A stretch of DNA of 64,000 bases from Gammaproteobacteria bacterium (GCA_008081045.1 VMDC01000016.1:124001-188000); one strand, 5' to 3'. Positions 43,641 through 54,210 are shown, numbered from the stretch's first letter. A program made the numbers and translations. The notes: a model not told the origin generated them from the letters alone.

Positions 43641-44750
43641 ATGTCGACCTTGGCGAGGAAACCCGTTTTGAGATTCTTTCAAAGGCTTACAGTGAGTCTG
43701 GTCTCTGGCGCAGTGCTCTGGCTCTGCGCGGCTGCCGGAATAGCGCAGCCCCAGGACTATGCGCACTTCAGTACGGACGATGAAGCCAACAACATTGAGA
43801 TTTTTAAGCGCACCAGCCCTTCGGTGGTAAATATCACCAATGCCCGGCGGGTAAGGTCGTTCTACTCTCTCAATCCTCAGGATGTGCCTCAAGGCAGCGG
43901 CACCGGATTTGTCTGGGATACGCAGGGGCATATCGTGACCAATTTTCACGTGGTACAGCAGGCAGATAGGGTGCTCGTCACGCTTCAGGATGGGATGACC
44001 TTTGATGCGGTACCGGTAGGTGTTGCCCCCAATCATGATCTGGCAGTGCTGAAGATCGAGGCGGATGATGTGGAGTTGATTCCGATTGTACCGGGGGACT
44101 CCTCATTGCTGGAGGTAGGTCGTAAGGTGGTTGCCATTGGTAATCCTTTTGGCCTTGACACCACAATGACCGTCGGCGTGGTCAGTGCCCTTGGCCGGGA
44201 AATTGATTCGGTAACCCGCCGCAAAATATCGGATGTCATTCAGACCGATGCGGCAATCAATCCCGGGAACTCCGGTGGGCCTCTGCTTAATTCGCTGGGA
44301 GAATTGGTAGGCGTTAACACGGCGATTTACAGTCCGAGCGGAGGCAGTAGTGGTATCGGTTTTGCGATTCCTGCCAATACGGTCAACCGCATTGTGCCAG
44401 AGCTGATCCAGTTCGGCCGCATACAAACACCGATTCTCGGCATCAATCTACTTCCTCAGGCCGAATATTACAGGCGCCTGTGGAAGATTGACGGGGTAAT
44501 TGTGCTGGACACCCTTGCAGGCGGTGATCCCGAGCGGCTCGGTATGCGAGGTCTGACCCGGGTCGATGGCGGCCGAATCCGGTTGGGTGACGTGATCGTG
44601 CGTCTGGACGAAGAGCCAATCAGTAATGAGAATGACCTTGCGGCATTTCTTGAAAACAAGCGAGCAGGGGAGCGTGTTACAGTCACCACACGACGGGATA
44701 ATCGCGTACTGGAATATGAGATAGAGCTGCAGGCTCCGCCGTCGCCCTGA
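43641..44750 (+). CDS. DegS/DegP-type periplasmic serine protease
   Basis: A 369-residue trypsin-fold protease with one PDZ domain. The N-terminal hydrophobic segment (about 14-35) ends in AGIAQ and could be a cleaved signal or an anchor. The catalytic triad is H103 (VTNFHVV), D133 (NHDLAVLK) and S211 (NPGNSGGPL). The PDZ domain (about 262-360) ends the protein. One PDZ and this length fit DegS better than the two-PDZ DegP/MucD. DegS cleaves anti-sigma factor RseA in E. coli, but no rpoE-rseA is here. It lies between the two-component pair and argH, divergent from the former. Confidence 0.88.
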   Translation: MSTLARKPVLRFFQRLTVSLVSGAVLWLCAAAGIAQPQDYAHFSTDDEANNIEIFKRTSPSVVNITNARRVRSFYSLNPQDVPQGSGTGFVWDTQGHIVTNFHVVQQADRVLVTLQDGMTFDAVPVGVAPNHDLAVLKIEADDVELIPIVPGDSSLLEVGRKVVAIGNPFGLDTTMTVGVVSALGREIDSVTRRKISDVIQTDAAINPGNSGGPLLNSLGELVGVNTAIYSPSGGSSGIGFAIPANTVNRIVPELIQFGRIQTPILGINLLPQAEYYRRLWKIDGVIVLDTLAGGDPERLGMRGLTRVDGGRIRLGDVIVRLDEEPISNENDLAAFLENKRAGERVTVTTRRDNRVLEYEIELQAPPSP

Positions 44751-44800
44751 TTTGCCCTCAGTGCAGTTCCGCAAGCAGCGGGGTCAGGCAGCACCAGCAC

Positions 44801-46201
44801 CTAACGCTGCGCCAGCCGGTCTCTCGCTGTGTTAATGGCCTTTAGTACCTGCTTCGGAGCTGTGCCTCCGAAGTGGTCTCGCGCGTTGAGCGAGCCCTCA
44901 AGCGTGAGGCATTCAAATACCTCTTCGCCGATTCCAGAGTAGAAGCCCTTCAGCTCTTCCAGGGACAGTTCGCTAAGATCCTTTTCCTGTTCAATGGCCG
45001 ATGCCACTGCCTTACCTACAATCTCGTGCGCGTCCCGAAACGGGATCCCTTTCTTGACCAGGTAATCTGCCAGATCAGTCGCAGTAGCGTAACCCTTCAT
45101 GGCGGCCCTTCGCATGTTGCCCCGGTTGCACTTGATTGCCGGTATCATGCCAAGATAGGCGGATAGGCAGTCACGCACAGTATCGAGCAAATCAAACAGC
45201 GGCTCCTTGTCTTCCTGATTGTCTTTGTTGTAAGCCAGAGGTTGAGATTTCATCAGAGTCAGTAGACCCATCAGATGCCCGGTGACCCGACCGCTTTTTC
45301 CTCTAACGAGTTCCGGGACATCCGGATTCTTCTTCTGAGGCATTATTGAAGAACCGGTACAGAACCGATCGGGGAGCTGAATAAAATCAAATTGCGCGGA
45401 AGCCCAGAGCACCAGTTCTTCTGAGAACCGAGAGAGATGCGTCATTATGATGCTTGCTGCAGCTGCCAGCTCAATAGCGAAATCCCTGTCACTGACGGAG
45501 TCCAGTGAGTTGGCAGTAGGTGCGGAGAATCCAAGCAGGTCTGATGTGTAGTGCCGGTCAATCGGAAATGTTGTCCCCGCAAGAGCAGCGGCACCCAGTG
45601 GTGACAGGTTAACTCGCTTGCGGCAATCCATCAGGCGCTGATAGTCCCGATCGAGCATTTCGAACCACGCCAGCAGATGATGACCGAAGCTGACAGGCTG
45701 GGCCGTTTGCAAATGCGTAAATCCCGGCATCACCGTTTCAGCTTCCCGCTCGGCGAGACCAAGCAGAGCCGCCTGGAGCTCAGTAATGATGGCGGCGATG
45801 CGATCGATCTCATGGCGTACGAAAAGCCGAATGTCAGTGGCAACCTGATCGTTGCGAGAGCGGCCGGTATGGAGCTTTTTGCCGGTGTCACCGATTCGCC
45901 GGGTCAGAGCCGCTTCGATGTTCATGTGGACATCTTCCAGTGCAACCTGCCAATCGAAGTCTCCCCTTTCAATATCTGAGCGGATGCCTTCCAGGCCTTC
46001 AATAATTTCTGTAGTGTCTGCTGGGGTAAGTATGCCGGTTTTTTGCAGCATACGAGCGTGGGCAATCGAACCCTCAATGTCATAAGGATAGAGTCGGTAG
46101 TCGAAGGAAACCGATGCGGTGAAGCGTTCAACGAATTCATCGGTCGATTCCGTGAACCTGCCACCCCACAGTTTAGTGGTGTCGCCGGAGTTGTCGCTCA
46201 T
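44801..46201 (-). CDS. argH: argininosuccinate lyase
   Basis: A 466-residue fumarase-superfamily enzyme that splits argininosuccinate to arginine and fumarate, the last step of arginine synthesis. The signature [12 protein letters not shown] with the catalytic serine is present, as are the N-terminal [14 protein letters not shown] and the [14 protein letters not shown] block. It is divergent from hemC with 148 bases between starts, the same pairing as in Pseudomonas except that there algZ-algR lie between them. Confidence 0.96.
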   Translation of the reverse strand: MSDNSGDTTKLWGGRFTESTDEFVERFTASVSFDYRLYPYDIEGSIAHARMLQKTGILTPADTTEIIEGLEGIRSDIERGDFDWQVALEDVHMNIEAALTRRIGDTGKKLHTGRSRNDQVATDIRLFVRHEIDRIAAIITELQAALLGLAEREAETVMPGFTHLQTAQPVSFGHHLLAWFEMLDRDYQRLMDCRKRVNLSPLGAAALAGTTFPIDRHYTSDLLGFSAPTANSLDSVSDRDFAIELAAAASIIMTHLSRFSEELVLWASAQFDFIQLPDRFCTGSSIMPQKKNPDVPELVRGKSGRVTGHLMGLLTLMKSQPLAYNKDNQEDKEPLFDLLDTVRDCLSAYLGMIPAIKCNRGNMRRAAMKGYATATDLADYLVKKGIPFRDAHEIVGKAVASAIEQEKDLSELSLEELKGFYSGIGEEVFECLTLEGSLNARDHFGGTAPKQVLKAINTARDRLAQR

Positions 46202-46233
46202 GAAGCTGCTCTTTGTTGTATGTAAAAGCAGGG

Positions 46234-46262
46234 ATTATAGCAAGTTGCCACAGGGGTAATAA
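46234..46262 (-). promoter_or_regulatory. promoter of argH
   Basis: A perfect TATAAT lies on the minus strand at 46239-46234, with TTATTA at 46262-46257 seventeen bases further upstream as a partial -35 match. It is 33 bases before the argH ATG. Confidence 0.5.
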
Positions 46263-46284
46263 GCGGCCCGTCGTAAAACTCGGT

Positions 46285-46313
46285 CAGACAAACCGGCCAA
46301 TTTACTTTACTAT
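46285..46313 (+). promoter_or_regulatory. possible promoter of hemC
   Basis: CAGACA (46285-46290) and TACTAT (46308-46313) are 17 bases apart, each matching the sigma-70 consensus at four of six positions. This is 37 bases before the hemC ATG. It is the best candidate in this short divergent region but a weak one. Confidence 0.3.
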
Positions 46314-46349
46314 GCCGGTATATCACTCAGTACATCTTCCTGATAAGTC

Positions 46350-47285
46350 ATGAGCACGCAAGATCTTATTCGCATCGCAACCCGGGAAAGCCCGTTGGCC
46401 TTATGGCAAGCCAATTATGTGAAGGATGCCCTGCAGAGGCATCATGGAAATCTTGTCGTTGAGCTGGTTCCGATGACCACTCGCGGGGATCAGATTCTGA
46501 ATTCTCCTCTGGCGAAAGTGGGCGGCAAGGGCCTGTTTGTCAAAGAGCTGGAAAAGGCCATGCTGGAGGGGCGTGCCGACATTGCCGTTCATTCAATGAA
46601 GGACGTTCCGATGTCCTTTCCGGAAGGATTGAAACTGGCCGTGGTGTGTGAAAGAGAAGATCCGGCTGATGCCTTCGTATCCAATAAATTTCCAGCGCTG
46701 CTGCAGCTTCCGAACGGAGCGCGCGTAGGGACCTCCAGTTTTCGCCGTCAGTGTCAGTTGCAGTCCGAGAGACCGGATATCCAGATCTGTGATCTCAGGG
46801 GTAACGTCGGTACTCGCCTGGGCAAGCTTGATGCCGGTGAATATGACGCCATCATTCTTGCGTCTGCGGGCCTGATTCGGTTGGGTCTGCAGCATCGGAT
46901 TAATGAGCGACTTTCATTTGACCTCAGTTTGCCGGCAGGCGGGCAAGGGGCGGTAGGCATTGAATGCCGTGCTGATGATGAGAAAACCTATGAGCTGATT
47001 CAGTGTCTTCATCATCATGAAACTGCCATCCGGGTATCTGCAGAACGGGCGGTAAACGAGCGGCTTGATGGTGGCTGTCAGGTCCCTATTGCCAGCTATG
47101 CTGAAGTGCAGCAGGGCAGTGTTTTTCTGCGCGCGCTCGTGGGCGCACTCGATGGCTCAGTCATCTATCGGAGTCAGAAGTCCGGTTCGACGCAGGACGC
47201 TCGTCAACTGGGAATCAGTGTCGCTGAGGATTTATTGTCCCAGGGAGCTCGGTCGATACTGGATTCGATTGAGAAGATGACATGA
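46350..47285 (+). CDS. hemC: hydroxymethylbilane synthase (porphobilinogen deaminase)
   Basis: A 311-residue enzyme that joins four porphobilinogens to hydroxymethylbilane. C243 in [13 protein letters not shown] binds the dipyrromethane cofactor. The N-terminal [15 protein letters not shown], the TTRGDQ segment, [10 protein letters not shown] and [11 protein letters not shown] are the usual blocks. First gene of the hemC-hemD-hemX-hemY run; hemD follows after 24 bases. HemB, which makes its substrate, is encoded at 54351-55367. Confidence 0.96.
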   Translation: MSTQDLIRIATRESPLALWQANYVKDALQRHHGNLVVELVPMTTRGDQILNSPLAKVGGKGLFVKELEKAMLEGRADIAVHSMKDVPMSFPEGLKLAVVCEREDPADAFVSNKFPALLQLPNGARVGTSSFRRQCQLQSERPDIQICDLRGNVGTRLGKLDAGEYDAIILASAGLIRLGLQHRINERLSFDLSLPAGGQGAVGIECRADDEKTYELIQCLHHHETAIRVSAERAVNERLDGGCQVPIASYAEVQQGSVFLRALVGALDGSVIYRSQKSGSTQDARQLGISVAEDLLSQGARSILDSIEKMT

Positions 47286-47309
47286 AGCCGCGCAGCTAAC
47301 CTCACCGCG

Positions 47310-48110
47310 ATGAACCCGAATGCAACCTCGTCTCGCCTGCTGAAAGATCAGGTTATTCTGATTACTCGAGCAGAGCATCATCAGGCTTCTTTACGACAAG
47401 CCATTGAAGCGCGATGCGGTTCCTGGATAAGCCTGCCTCTGATTAACATCGCTCGGCTGTCGGATGCAGAGCTCCAGCAGGCCCGCGATAAAATTCAGGA
47501 GCTGGATCGTTATGACATCGTCGTTTTTGTCAGTCAGAACGCGGCAAGATTTGGCGCGGAATTGATTGCTAATTACTGGCCTCAACTGCCGATACAGCAG
47601 CGGTTTATTGCCTTCGGGCAGGGCACTGCAGCGCTGCTTGCAGAGATGCTCGCCGCCAAAGTAGAGTTCCCGGTTGACGGGAGCGACAGTGAAGCCGTTT
47701 TGAGGTTACCTGCACTGAACGCGGTGGCGGGGCGTAAGATTCTCATCTTACGCGGCGTCGGCGGACGGGAACACCTTGCACAGACGCTGAGCCGCAGAGG
47801 GGCTTTCACTGATTACGGAGAGCTTTATCGGCGCGAGGTGCAGCAACACAATGGCTCTCATGTGGCGACCGAATTGCGTGATCGCGGATTGAGCGCGGTG
47901 ACCGTCCATAGTGGAGAGTCGTTAGCTGCGCTCGGGGAGCTGGTTGGAGCGCATCTGCTTGAGCTGTTCACCATGCCTCTGGTGGTCCCCTCTGAGCGAG
48001 TCGCGGCACAGGCACGGGAACTGGGTTTTCTGAACGTTCATAACGCAGGCGGGGCGGGCGATGAGATGATGCTTGCAGCTCTCGTAAAAATCTATTCGAG
48101 CGGTCACTGA
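47310..48110 (+). CDS. hemD: uroporphyrinogen-III synthase
   Basis: A 266-residue HemD of the expected two-lobed layout that cyclises hydroxymethylbilane with ring D inversion. HemD is poorly conserved, but the N-terminal VILITRAEHHQASLRQAIEA, the IVFVSQNAARF block, the ILRGVGGREHLAQTL segment and the position directly after hemC make the call safe. hemX follows after 51 bases. Confidence 0.92.
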   Translation: MNPNATSSRLLKDQVILITRAEHHQASLRQAIEARCGSWISLPLINIARLSDAELQQARDKIQELDRYDIVVFVSQNAARFGAELIANYWPQLPIQQRFIAFGQGTAALLAEMLAAKVEFPVDGSDSEAVLRLPALNAVAGRKILILRGVGGREHLAQTLSRRGAFTDYGELYRREVQQHNGSHVATELRDRGLSAVTVHSGESLAALGELVGAHLLELFTMPLVVPSERVAAQARELGFLNVHNAGGAGDEMMLAALVKIYSSGH

Positions 48111-48161
48111 GCAGGCCGATTAACTGTTCATGAATCCAGGGATGCAAGGCGGGATATTTTT

Positions 48162-49277
48162 GTGACCGATCAGCCAGAAACACCGAAAATTCTCGATCAG
48201 ATTTCTAAGGGCACCAATGCCAGCGTGACGCGTAAGCAGCAGAACGCTCGCCGTCGTTTCATCATCGTTCTGGTTCTGCTCGTGCCCCTGTTCGGCGCCA
48301 TTGGTCTGCTCGGCTTCAGGCAGTTTGAGCTGCAGGCTATGTTGACCGAGCTTCAGTCAACCGAGGACAGGACGGATGAATTGAGCCTTGCTCTGCAGCT
48401 GCAGCAGGAGGACATACAGCGGCTGCGTGATGAGATTGCGGATCTGTCGATTCCGGATCAAGGCAATGAGGCAGAGTTTCTCGCACTTCAGCGCAGAATC
48501 GACTCCGATCTGGCGCAGCTTGATCAAAGAGTAGCGGAACTGACCGAAAGAGGCCTCGAGGCCGCTGCGCCGCAGGATTCCCGCTGGAAAATTCTGGAGG
48601 CCAACTACTTTGCCAGACTGGCAGCACAGAAACTTGAGCTCGAGCGGGATATCCCGTCCGCGATGAACTTACTGCAAAGGAGCGATCGAGCGTTGTCGGA
48701 GTCCGGCAGCACCAACGTGCTTCGCGTCAGACAGCAGCTTGCGAGAGACATTGAAGTATTGCGTTCGATGTCGATCCCTGATCAGGAAGCGGCCATTTTT
48801 CGAATACAGGCGCTGATTGAACGGGTGGAAAGTTTGAGTCTGCTCGGCTCCCAGCGTGAAAAACTGCTCAGCGGACAAACTGTAAGCTCGGCCGGAACCG
48901 ATGAGTTGGCCGGTGATACCACGGGCCTGCTTGACACTACCCTTGAATTTCTTGGCACCGTTTTTGTCTGGCGGAAGTGGGAAGATTCCCCGGAAGCCAT
49001 GTTGATCTCCGGTCAGGAAGCCGTCATCAGACAAAACTTCCGCCTGATGCTGGAACAGGCGAAGTTTGCTGTTTTGAACCGGAGTGAATTGCTTTATCAG
49101 CATCATCTGAAGAACGCACTGGACTGGCTTCAGACCTATATGGTGACCGATACGGGCTCCGGTGAAGCTGCCTTTCTTGAGCTCGCTGAGTTAACTGCGG
49201 TCGAAGTGGACCCGGAGCTGCCCAGTTTGGCTGAATCGCTTCGTACCCTGGAGCAGCTTGCTGCGTCGGTGCGCTAA
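48162..49277 (+). CDS. hemX: HemX, membrane-anchored uroporphyrinogen-III C-methyltransferase-like protein
   Basis: A 371-residue protein with one hydrophobic helix (about 33-52, FIIVLVLLVPLFGAIGLLGF), a coiled-coil stretch (about 60-130, rich in L, E, Q and D) and a periplasmic C-terminal part. The name is historical: it has no SAM-binding methyltransferase domain and its role in haem synthesis is unproven, perhaps as a scaffold with HemY. The start is GTG. hemY starts directly after its stop with no gap. Confidence 0.88.
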   Translation: MTDQPETPKILDQISKGTNASVTRKQQNARRRFIIVLVLLVPLFGAIGLLGFRQFELQAMLTELQSTEDRTDELSLALQLQQEDIQRLRDEIADLSIPDQGNEAEFLALQRRIDSDLAQLDQRVAELTERGLEAAAPQDSRWKILEANYFARLAAQKLELERDIPSAMNLLQRSDRALSESGSTNVLRVRQQLARDIEVLRSMSIPDQEAAIFRIQALIERVESLSLLGSQREKLLSGQTVSSAGTDELAGDTTGLLDTTLEFLGTVFVWRKWEDSPEAMLISGQEAVIRQNFRLMLEQAKFAVLNRSELLYQHHLKNALDWLQTYMVTDTGSGEAAFLELAELTAVEVDPELPSLAESLRTLEQLAASVR

Positions 49278-50528
49278 ATGATTCGCCTGTTTATCTTCAG
49301 CCTGCTGGCAATTGTGGTGTCACTCTGGGTCACGCTGTCCGTCGGCTTCCCGAGTGATCCCGGGTATCTTCTGATCGCATTCGGTGAATATACCTTTGAA
49401 ACCAGCCTGTTCGCTCTGCTAGTCCTGATTCTCTTCATCTACCTCTGCGTCCGTTTGCTGCTGTTGATATTAGGATGGGTTAATCCGATGCGTCTGGTAG
49501 CTGCCGGCAAAGAGATGTCCCGGCGCAGGCGAACCCGAAGCAACACGCTTGAAGGCTTGCACTATTTCGCTCGCGGTAACTGGCAATCCGCTCTCAAATT
49601 GCTGCGCAAAGGGCTGAAGGATAAAGACGCCAGCGTGGTGAACTATCTTGCAGCTGCGTATGCCGCCTTTGAAGTGGGCGAGAAAGATGAGTGGAAACGT
49701 TTGCTCGAACTGGCGGAAGGTGCATTCCCTGTCTCCAAGTCAACGATTAATTCCCTGAGGGCGCAGCTTCTTTATCGCTCAGAGCAGCTGGAGCAGTGTC
49801 TCGCTGTGCTTGAACAGGCAAAGAAAACCTCTCTTAACGATCCAACTTTAATGACCCTGCTCAAGGATGTGTATTTCAAGCTGGAAGAATGGAGTGCGCT
49901 TGAATCCTTACTGCCGACGCTTGAGAAAAATAAAGTGATTGCATCGGATGAAGCAGGAAGGATACGCAAACGACTTTTGATGGAGAATCTCAGCCGTCAT
50001 TATGAAAAAGCGGTGAATGGCTCTGACAGTGAACAGGCGCAGCTTCGCAAGCAATGGAAAAAAATTCCGCAGCTGTTTCAACAGGATGCTGAAGCAGTTG
50101 GATACTACTCGAATCTGCTGCTCGATCTTGGTGATAAAGAGCAGGCCGCGAAAACCATCGAGCATGCACTGGAAAAATGCTGGGATGCTGATCTGATCCG
50201 TCAATATGGTGCTATCGACTATGACAGCCACTCCCGTCAGTTGCTTGTGGCAGAGGGCTGGCTAAAATCGCGGCCGGCGGACGCGGAGCTGCTACTGACG
50301 CTTGCGCGACTCTGCATGCGCGGACGGCTTTGGGGTAAAGCCCGAGAGTACTATGAGGCCAGCATCAAGATTAAGCCAACCGTTTGCGCTCTCGGTGAAC
50401 TGGGAAGGATGCTGAGGCAACTCGGGGAGATGGAGGCCAGTGAATCCTGCTTGCGCCGGTATGATGAAATGGTTGGTGGTCAGTTGTTGAACTTGCCCAT
50501 GCCGGAAAAAGACAGGCAAACCGGTTAA
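49278..50528 (+). CDS. hemY: HemY, TPR protein of the haem operon
   Basis: A 416-residue membrane protein with two hydrophobic helices (about 1-22 and 40-65), the HemY N-terminal domain (FSLLAIVVSLWVTLSVG, GYLLIAFGEYTFETSL), and a TPR-like helical region from about 90 (LEGLHYFARGNWQSALKLLRKGL) to the end. It is not related to the protoporphyrinogen oxidase also called HemY in Bacillus. It follows hemX with no gap. It is convergent with ubiD, ten bases between stops. Confidence 0.9.
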   Translation: MIRLFIFSLLAIVVSLWVTLSVGFPSDPGYLLIAFGEYTFETSLFALLVLILFIYLCVRLLLLILGWVNPMRLVAAGKEMSRRRRTRSNTLEGLHYFARGNWQSALKLLRKGLKDKDASVVNYLAAAYAAFEVGEKDEWKRLLELAEGAFPVSKSTINSLRAQLLYRSEQLEQCLAVLEQAKKTSLNDPTLMTLLKDVYFKLEEWSALESLLPTLEKNKVIASDEAGRIRKRLLMENLSRHYEKAVNGSDSEQAQLRKQWKKIPQLFQQDAEAVGYYSNLLLDLGDKEQAAKTIEHALEKCWDADLIRQYGAIDYDSHSRQLLVAEGWLKSRPADAELLLTLARLCMRGRLWGKAREYYEASIKIKPTVCALGELGRMLRQLGEMEASESCLRRYDEMVGGQLLNLPMPEKDRQTG

Positions 50529-50538
50529 TTCCTGAGGC

Positions 50539-52008
50539 TCAGGAGTCGATACCCAGGTCTTGCCAGAGACTGTCAACTCGCGTTTTGACCTCATCCGACA
50601 TGGTGATCGTGGAGCCCCACTCACGCTCCGTTTCTCCCGCCATTTTGTTCGTGGCATCCAAGCCCATCTTTGATCCCAGCCCTGCAACGGGCGAGGCAAA
50701 ATCGAGGTAGTCTATGGGCGTATTGTCTATCATCACGGTGTCCCTTATGGGATCCATGCGTGTGGTAATCGCCCAGATAACATCTTCCCAATGCCGGATA
50801 TTGATGTCTTCATCAACGACTACGACAAATTTGGTGTACATGAACTGACGCAGGAAGGACCAGACACCCATCATCACGCGTTTGGCGTGGCCGGGATATT
50901 GTTTCTTCATACTGACGATTGCCATGCGATAAGAGCAGCCCTCAGGGGGTAGATAGAAATCGACGATCTCAGGGAATTGCTTTTGCAGCAGCGGGACGAA
51001 GACCTCATTGAGGGCCACGCCCAGCATGGCCGGCTCATCGGGCGGTCTGCCAGTATAGGTGCTGTGATAGATAGGGTCCCTGCGATGCGTGATCCGCTTG
51101 ATGGTAAACACCGGAAAGCGCTCCACTTCGTTGTAGTAGCCGGTGTGGTCACCGTAGGGACCTTCATCTGCCATCTCGTCAGCTTCAATGACACCCTCCA
51201 GGACAATCTCCGCACTGGCCGGCACCTGTAAATCATTGGTCAGAGATTTCACAACTTCGGTTTTGCTGTTTCTTAGCAGGCCTGCAAATGCGTATTCGGA
51301 CAAAGTGTCAGGTACCGGCGTGACCGTCGCCAGCACGGTAGCGGGGTCCGCGCCGATGGCAATCGATACCGGAAAGCCTTCGCCCGGGAATTTGTCTTGC
51401 CACTCTTTAAAGTCCAGCGCTCCACCCCTGTGCGACAGCCAGCGCATGATCAGCTTATTCGGGCCAATCTTCTGCATCCGGTAGATGCCTAGATTCTGCC
51501 TGTCCTTTTCCGGTCCCCGGGTTATCACCAAGGGCCAGGTAACCAGGGGTCCTGCATCGCCGGGCCAGCAGGTCTGGATGGGCAAAAACCCGAGGTCCAC
51601 GTCCTCTTCAGCGATCACAACTTCCTGGCAGGGGGCTGTTTTTCGAACCGCCGGAGGCATGTTCAGGACATTTTTGTAGCTGGGCAAGCTCTGCCATAAA
51701 TCGCGCCAACCCTTCGGGGGCGAGGGTTCCTTTAAAAACGCCAGCAGTCTGCCAACGTCCCGCAGACCTTCCAGATCCTGCTGCCCCATAGCCAGTGCGA
51801 TTCGCTTGGTATTGCCAAAAAGATTGGCAAGCAGGGGAACAGACGAACCCTTTGGATTTTCGAACAACAAAGCCGGGCCGCCGTTTCGCAAACAGCGATC
51901 AGCAATTTCTGTGATCTCCAGATTGGGATCGACTTCTGCAGTGATTCGTTTGAGTTCGCCTTCCTGCTCAAGCAGGCTGATGAATTCGCGCAAATCTTTG
52001 AAGGACAT
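50539..52008 (-). CDS. ubiD: UbiD, 3-octaprenyl-4-hydroxybenzoate carboxy-lyase
   Basis: A 489-residue decarboxylase of ubiquinone synthesis that needs the prenylated FMN made by UbiX. The family blocks [38 protein letters not shown] with the cofactor-binding arginines, the [12 protein letters not shown] loop with an acidic active-site residue ([12 protein letters not shown]), and [21 protein letters not shown] at the C-terminus are present. It lies 42 bases after rho in the same direction, as in Pseudomonas. Confidence 0.95.
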   Translation of the reverse strand: MSFKDLREFISLLEQEGELKRITAEVDPNLEITEIADRCLRNGGPALLFENPKGSSVPLLANLFGNTKRIALAMGQQDLEGLRDVGRLLAFLKEPSPPKGWRDLWQSLPSYKNVLNMPPAVRKTAPCQEVVIAEEDVDLGFLPIQTCWPGDAGPLVTWPLVITRGPEKDRQNLGIYRMQKIGPNKLIMRWLSHRGGALDFKEWQDKFPGEGFPVSIAIGADPATVLATVTPVPDTLSEYAFAGLLRNSKTEVVKSLTNDLQVPASAEIVLEGVIEADEMADEGPYGDHTGYYNEVERFPVFTIKRITHRRDPIYHSTYTGRPPDEPAMLGVALNEVFVPLLQKQFPEIVDFYLPPEGCSYRMAIVSMKKQYPGHAKRVMMGVWSFLRQFMYTKFVVVVDEDINIRHWEDVIWAITTRMDPIRDTVMIDNTPIDYLDFASPVAGLGSKMGLDATNKMAGETEREWGSTITMSDEVKTRVDSLWQDLGIDS

Positions 52009-52050
52009 GGGGACGAGTAATTATTCGGTCAGTGAGAGCGGATCGGCGAA

Positions 52051-53310
52051 CTACTTGCGCTTCATAGCGTTAAAGAATTCGTCATTGGTTTTGGTGTCTT
52101 TGAGTTTATCCAGGATGAACTCGGTAGCCTGCACGTCTTCCATAGAGCTGAGCAGTTTGCGCAGAATCCACATACGCTGCAGTTCTTCCTCTGAAGTGAG
52201 CAGATCTTCCCGGCGTGTACCTGAACGTCTGACATTAATCGCGGGATAGACTCGCTTCTCGGCGATCTTGCGGTCCAGATGCAACTCCATGTTGCCTGTA
52301 CCCTTGAATTCTTCGTAGATGACTTCATCCATTTTTGAACCGGTCTCGATAAGCGCTGTTGCGATGATCGTGAGACTGCCGCCCTCTTCTAAATTCCTCG
52401 CGGCTCCGAAGAAACGCTTGGGGCGCTCAAGAGCATGCGCATCCACACCACCGGTCAGCACTTTGCCCGAGGAAGGCACAATCGTGTTGTATGCCCTTGC
52501 CAGGCGCGTAATGGAGTCGAGGAGAATCACAACATCTTCTTTGTGCTCGACCAGTCGCTTCGCTTTTTCAATGACCATCTCAGCCACCTGCACGTGTCGT
52601 GAAGGGGGTTCATCAAAGGTGCTGGCGACAACCTCGCCCCTGACTGAGCGCTGCATTTCCGTGACTTCTTCCGGACGCTCGTCAATCAGCAGAACAATCA
52701 GACGGCATTCCGGGTTGTTTCGGGTGATCGACTGAGCGATGTTCTGGAGGATTAGCGTCTTACCTGCCTTTGGTGGCGACACCACTAATCCGCGCTGCCC
52801 TTTGCCAATGGGAGACGTCAGGTCGATGACGCGGGCGCTGAGATCTTCGGTGCTGCCGTTGCCCACCTGTAACTCGAGTCTGTCCTGAGGGAACAGCGGA
52901 GTCAGGTTTTCAAACAGGATTTTGTTCTTGGAGTTATCAGGCTTGTTAAAGTTGATCTCACTGATTTTCAGTAGGGCAAAATACCGCTCACCGTCTTTTG
53001 GCGGTCTGATTTTTCCCGCGACAGTATCCCCGGTGCGCAGATTAAAACGGCGGATCTGACTGGGTGAGACGTAAATATCGTCCGGCCCGGCCAGATAAGA
53101 TGAATCAGCAGAGCGCAGAAAGCCAAAGCCATCCTGCAAAATCTCCAGCACCCCGTCTCCATAAATATCTTCGCCGTTTTTCGCGTGCTTCTTGAGAATG
53201 ACGAAAATGATGTCCTGCTTGCGGGTCCGGGAAACGTTCTCCAGACCCATTTCTTGCGCGGTTTCGATAAGTTCGCCAATGGGCTTCTGTTTTAATTCGG
53301 TGAGATTCAT
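52051..53310 (-). CDS. rho: transcription termination factor Rho
   Basis: A 419-residue hexameric RNA helicase, the usual length. The N-terminal [25 protein letters not shown], the cold-shock RNA-binding domain ([22 protein letters not shown]), Walker A in [11 protein letters not shown], Walker B in [16 protein letters not shown] and the Q/R loops ([20 protein letters not shown]) are intact. An unusually long non-coding stretch of 539 bases lies upstream before the end of trxA; rho autoregulates through its leader in E. coli. See the separate entries for that region. Confidence 0.97.
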   Translation of the reverse strand: MNLTELKQKPIGELIETAQEMGLENVSRTRKQDIIFVILKKHAKNGEDIYGDGVLEILQDGFGFLRSADSSYLAGPDDIYVSPSQIRRFNLRTGDTVAGKIRPPKDGERYFALLKISEINFNKPDNSKNKILFENLTPLFPQDRLELQVGNGSTEDLSARVIDLTSPIGKGQRGLVVSPPKAGKTLILQNIAQSITRNNPECRLIVLLIDERPEEVTEMQRSVRGEVVASTFDEPPSRHVQVAEMVIEKAKRLVEHKEDVVILLDSITRLARAYNTIVPSSGKVLTGGVDAHALERPKRFFGAARNLEEGGSLTIIATALIETGSKMDEVIYEEFKGTGNMELHLDRKIAEKRVYPAINVRRSGTRREDLLTSEEELQRMWILRKLLSSMEDVQATEFILDKLKDTKTNDEFFNAMKRK

Positions 53311-53418
53311 AGTTGGAAGTCTTTCAGTGTGGGCCAGCAGAGGGTCGGGTCAGGGCACGTTCATTCAGCTTGGCACTGCCTTCGCGTCCGCATGCTGTGG
53401 GTAAATAGTACGTCGGAA

Positions 53419-53451
53419 TTTATTGGAAATTTATGGAAAGTTTATGGAAAG
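53419..53451. repeat. tandem 11-base repeat in the rho leader
   Basis: TTTATGGAAAG occurs twice in exact tandem (53430-53440 and 53441-53451), preceded by a variant TTTATTGGAAA (53419-53429), giving three 11-base units. Eleven bases is close to one helical turn, so a protein-binding array upstream of rho is conceivable; replication slippage is the simpler origin. Confidence 0.7.
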
Positions 53452-53810
53452 ATAGTCAGTTGAAAAATAAGTCGTGATTGCCTTTTCGGTTCCGATAGCG
53501 GCAATCTGCAGGAAGCGCCTGTCGCGATCCTTGCTGATTCGGTCTGTTATTGCGCGTGCTAGGCCTCTCTTAAGGGCTGTCTAGCGGCCGAGTTGTTGCG
53601 CTTTCATACACCGTGTCGGCCGGTCTCGGTGTCCCTCTAGGCTCGCGGCCTCGGCCGATGACTCTGCCGCGACTGTCCTAACCATTATCAGACCCACGCT
53701 GGCCTCAGAAATCTTGACATGCAGTGAATCGAGTAGTCGGCAGGGTGAGCTAAAACTGTGTGGAATCAGTCGCTTATGGCAGCGGCAGTTCCAGGGAATT
53801 CGGTAAATGC

Positions 53811-53833
53811 GTGCGCCGAAGGCCTCGACGCAC
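53811..53833 (-). terminator. hairpin after trxA
   Basis: GTGCG (53811-53815) pairs with CGCAC (53829-53833), with a C/A mismatch and then CGA (53817-53819)/TCG (53825-53827) around a short loop. It lies 16 bases after the trxA stop. The minus strand continues GCATTTACC, a poor T tract, so termination would be weak. Confidence 0.35.
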
Positions 53834-53849
53834 GGCCATTAAACGCAAT

Positions 53850-54176
53850 TTATATAGCGCTGTCAATAAATGCAGCCAGCTGTGATTTAGAGAGCGCGCC
53901 CACCTTTTCACCGACCTTGTCGCCATTATTGAACAGGATCAAAGTCGGGATGCCACGTATCCCGTATTTAGGTGCAGTCTCAGTATTGGCGTCGACATCC
54001 ATTTTGCATATCTTCAGCTTGCCTTCATAGTCGACGGCGATTTCTTCCAGAACCGGCGCAATCATTTTGCAGGGTCCGCACCATTCAGCCCAGAAGTCTA
54101 CCAGGACTGGCCCATCGGCCTGCAATACGTCTTGTTCAAAGCTGCTGTCTGAAATGTGAACGATGTTTTCGCTCAT
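53850..54176 (-). CDS. trxA: thioredoxin
   Basis: A 108-residue thioredoxin 1. The active site is C33-G-P-C36 in [14 protein letters not shown], the cis-proline lies in [11 protein letters not shown], and the length equals E. coli TrxA. It reduces protein disulfides in the cytoplasm with electrons from thioredoxin reductase (not in the window). AAGGA lies nine bases before the ATG. rho follows downstream, the classic trxA-rho pair. In Pseudomonas ppx and ppk lie between trxA and hemB; they are missing here. Confidence 0.97.
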   Translation of the reverse strand: MSENIVHISDSSFEQDVLQADGPVLVDFWAEWCGPCKMIAPVLEEIAVDYEGKLKICKMDVDANTETAPKYGIRGIPTLILFNNGDKVGEKVGALSKSQLAAFIDSAI

Positions 54177-54210
54177 GAGAAAATCCTTATGAATATCAAA
54201 AAGTGTGTTG

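Larger units (their letters stand above)
53311..53849 (-). promoter_or_regulatory. rho leader and trxA-rho intergenic region
   Basis: A 539-base non-coding stretch between trxA and rho. Near rho it is A/T-rich with tandem repeats (53419-53451). Further upstream, GCTAG (53558-53562) pairs with CTAGC (53581-53585) across an inner GCC/GGC, and TCGGCCG (53616-53622) pairs with CGGCCGA (53652-53658). CGGCCG occurs three times, at 53585, 53617 and 53652. No credible coding frame. A promoter could not be set with confidence; a TACTAT at 53412-53407 on the minus strand is the best -10 guess. Confidence 0.4.
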
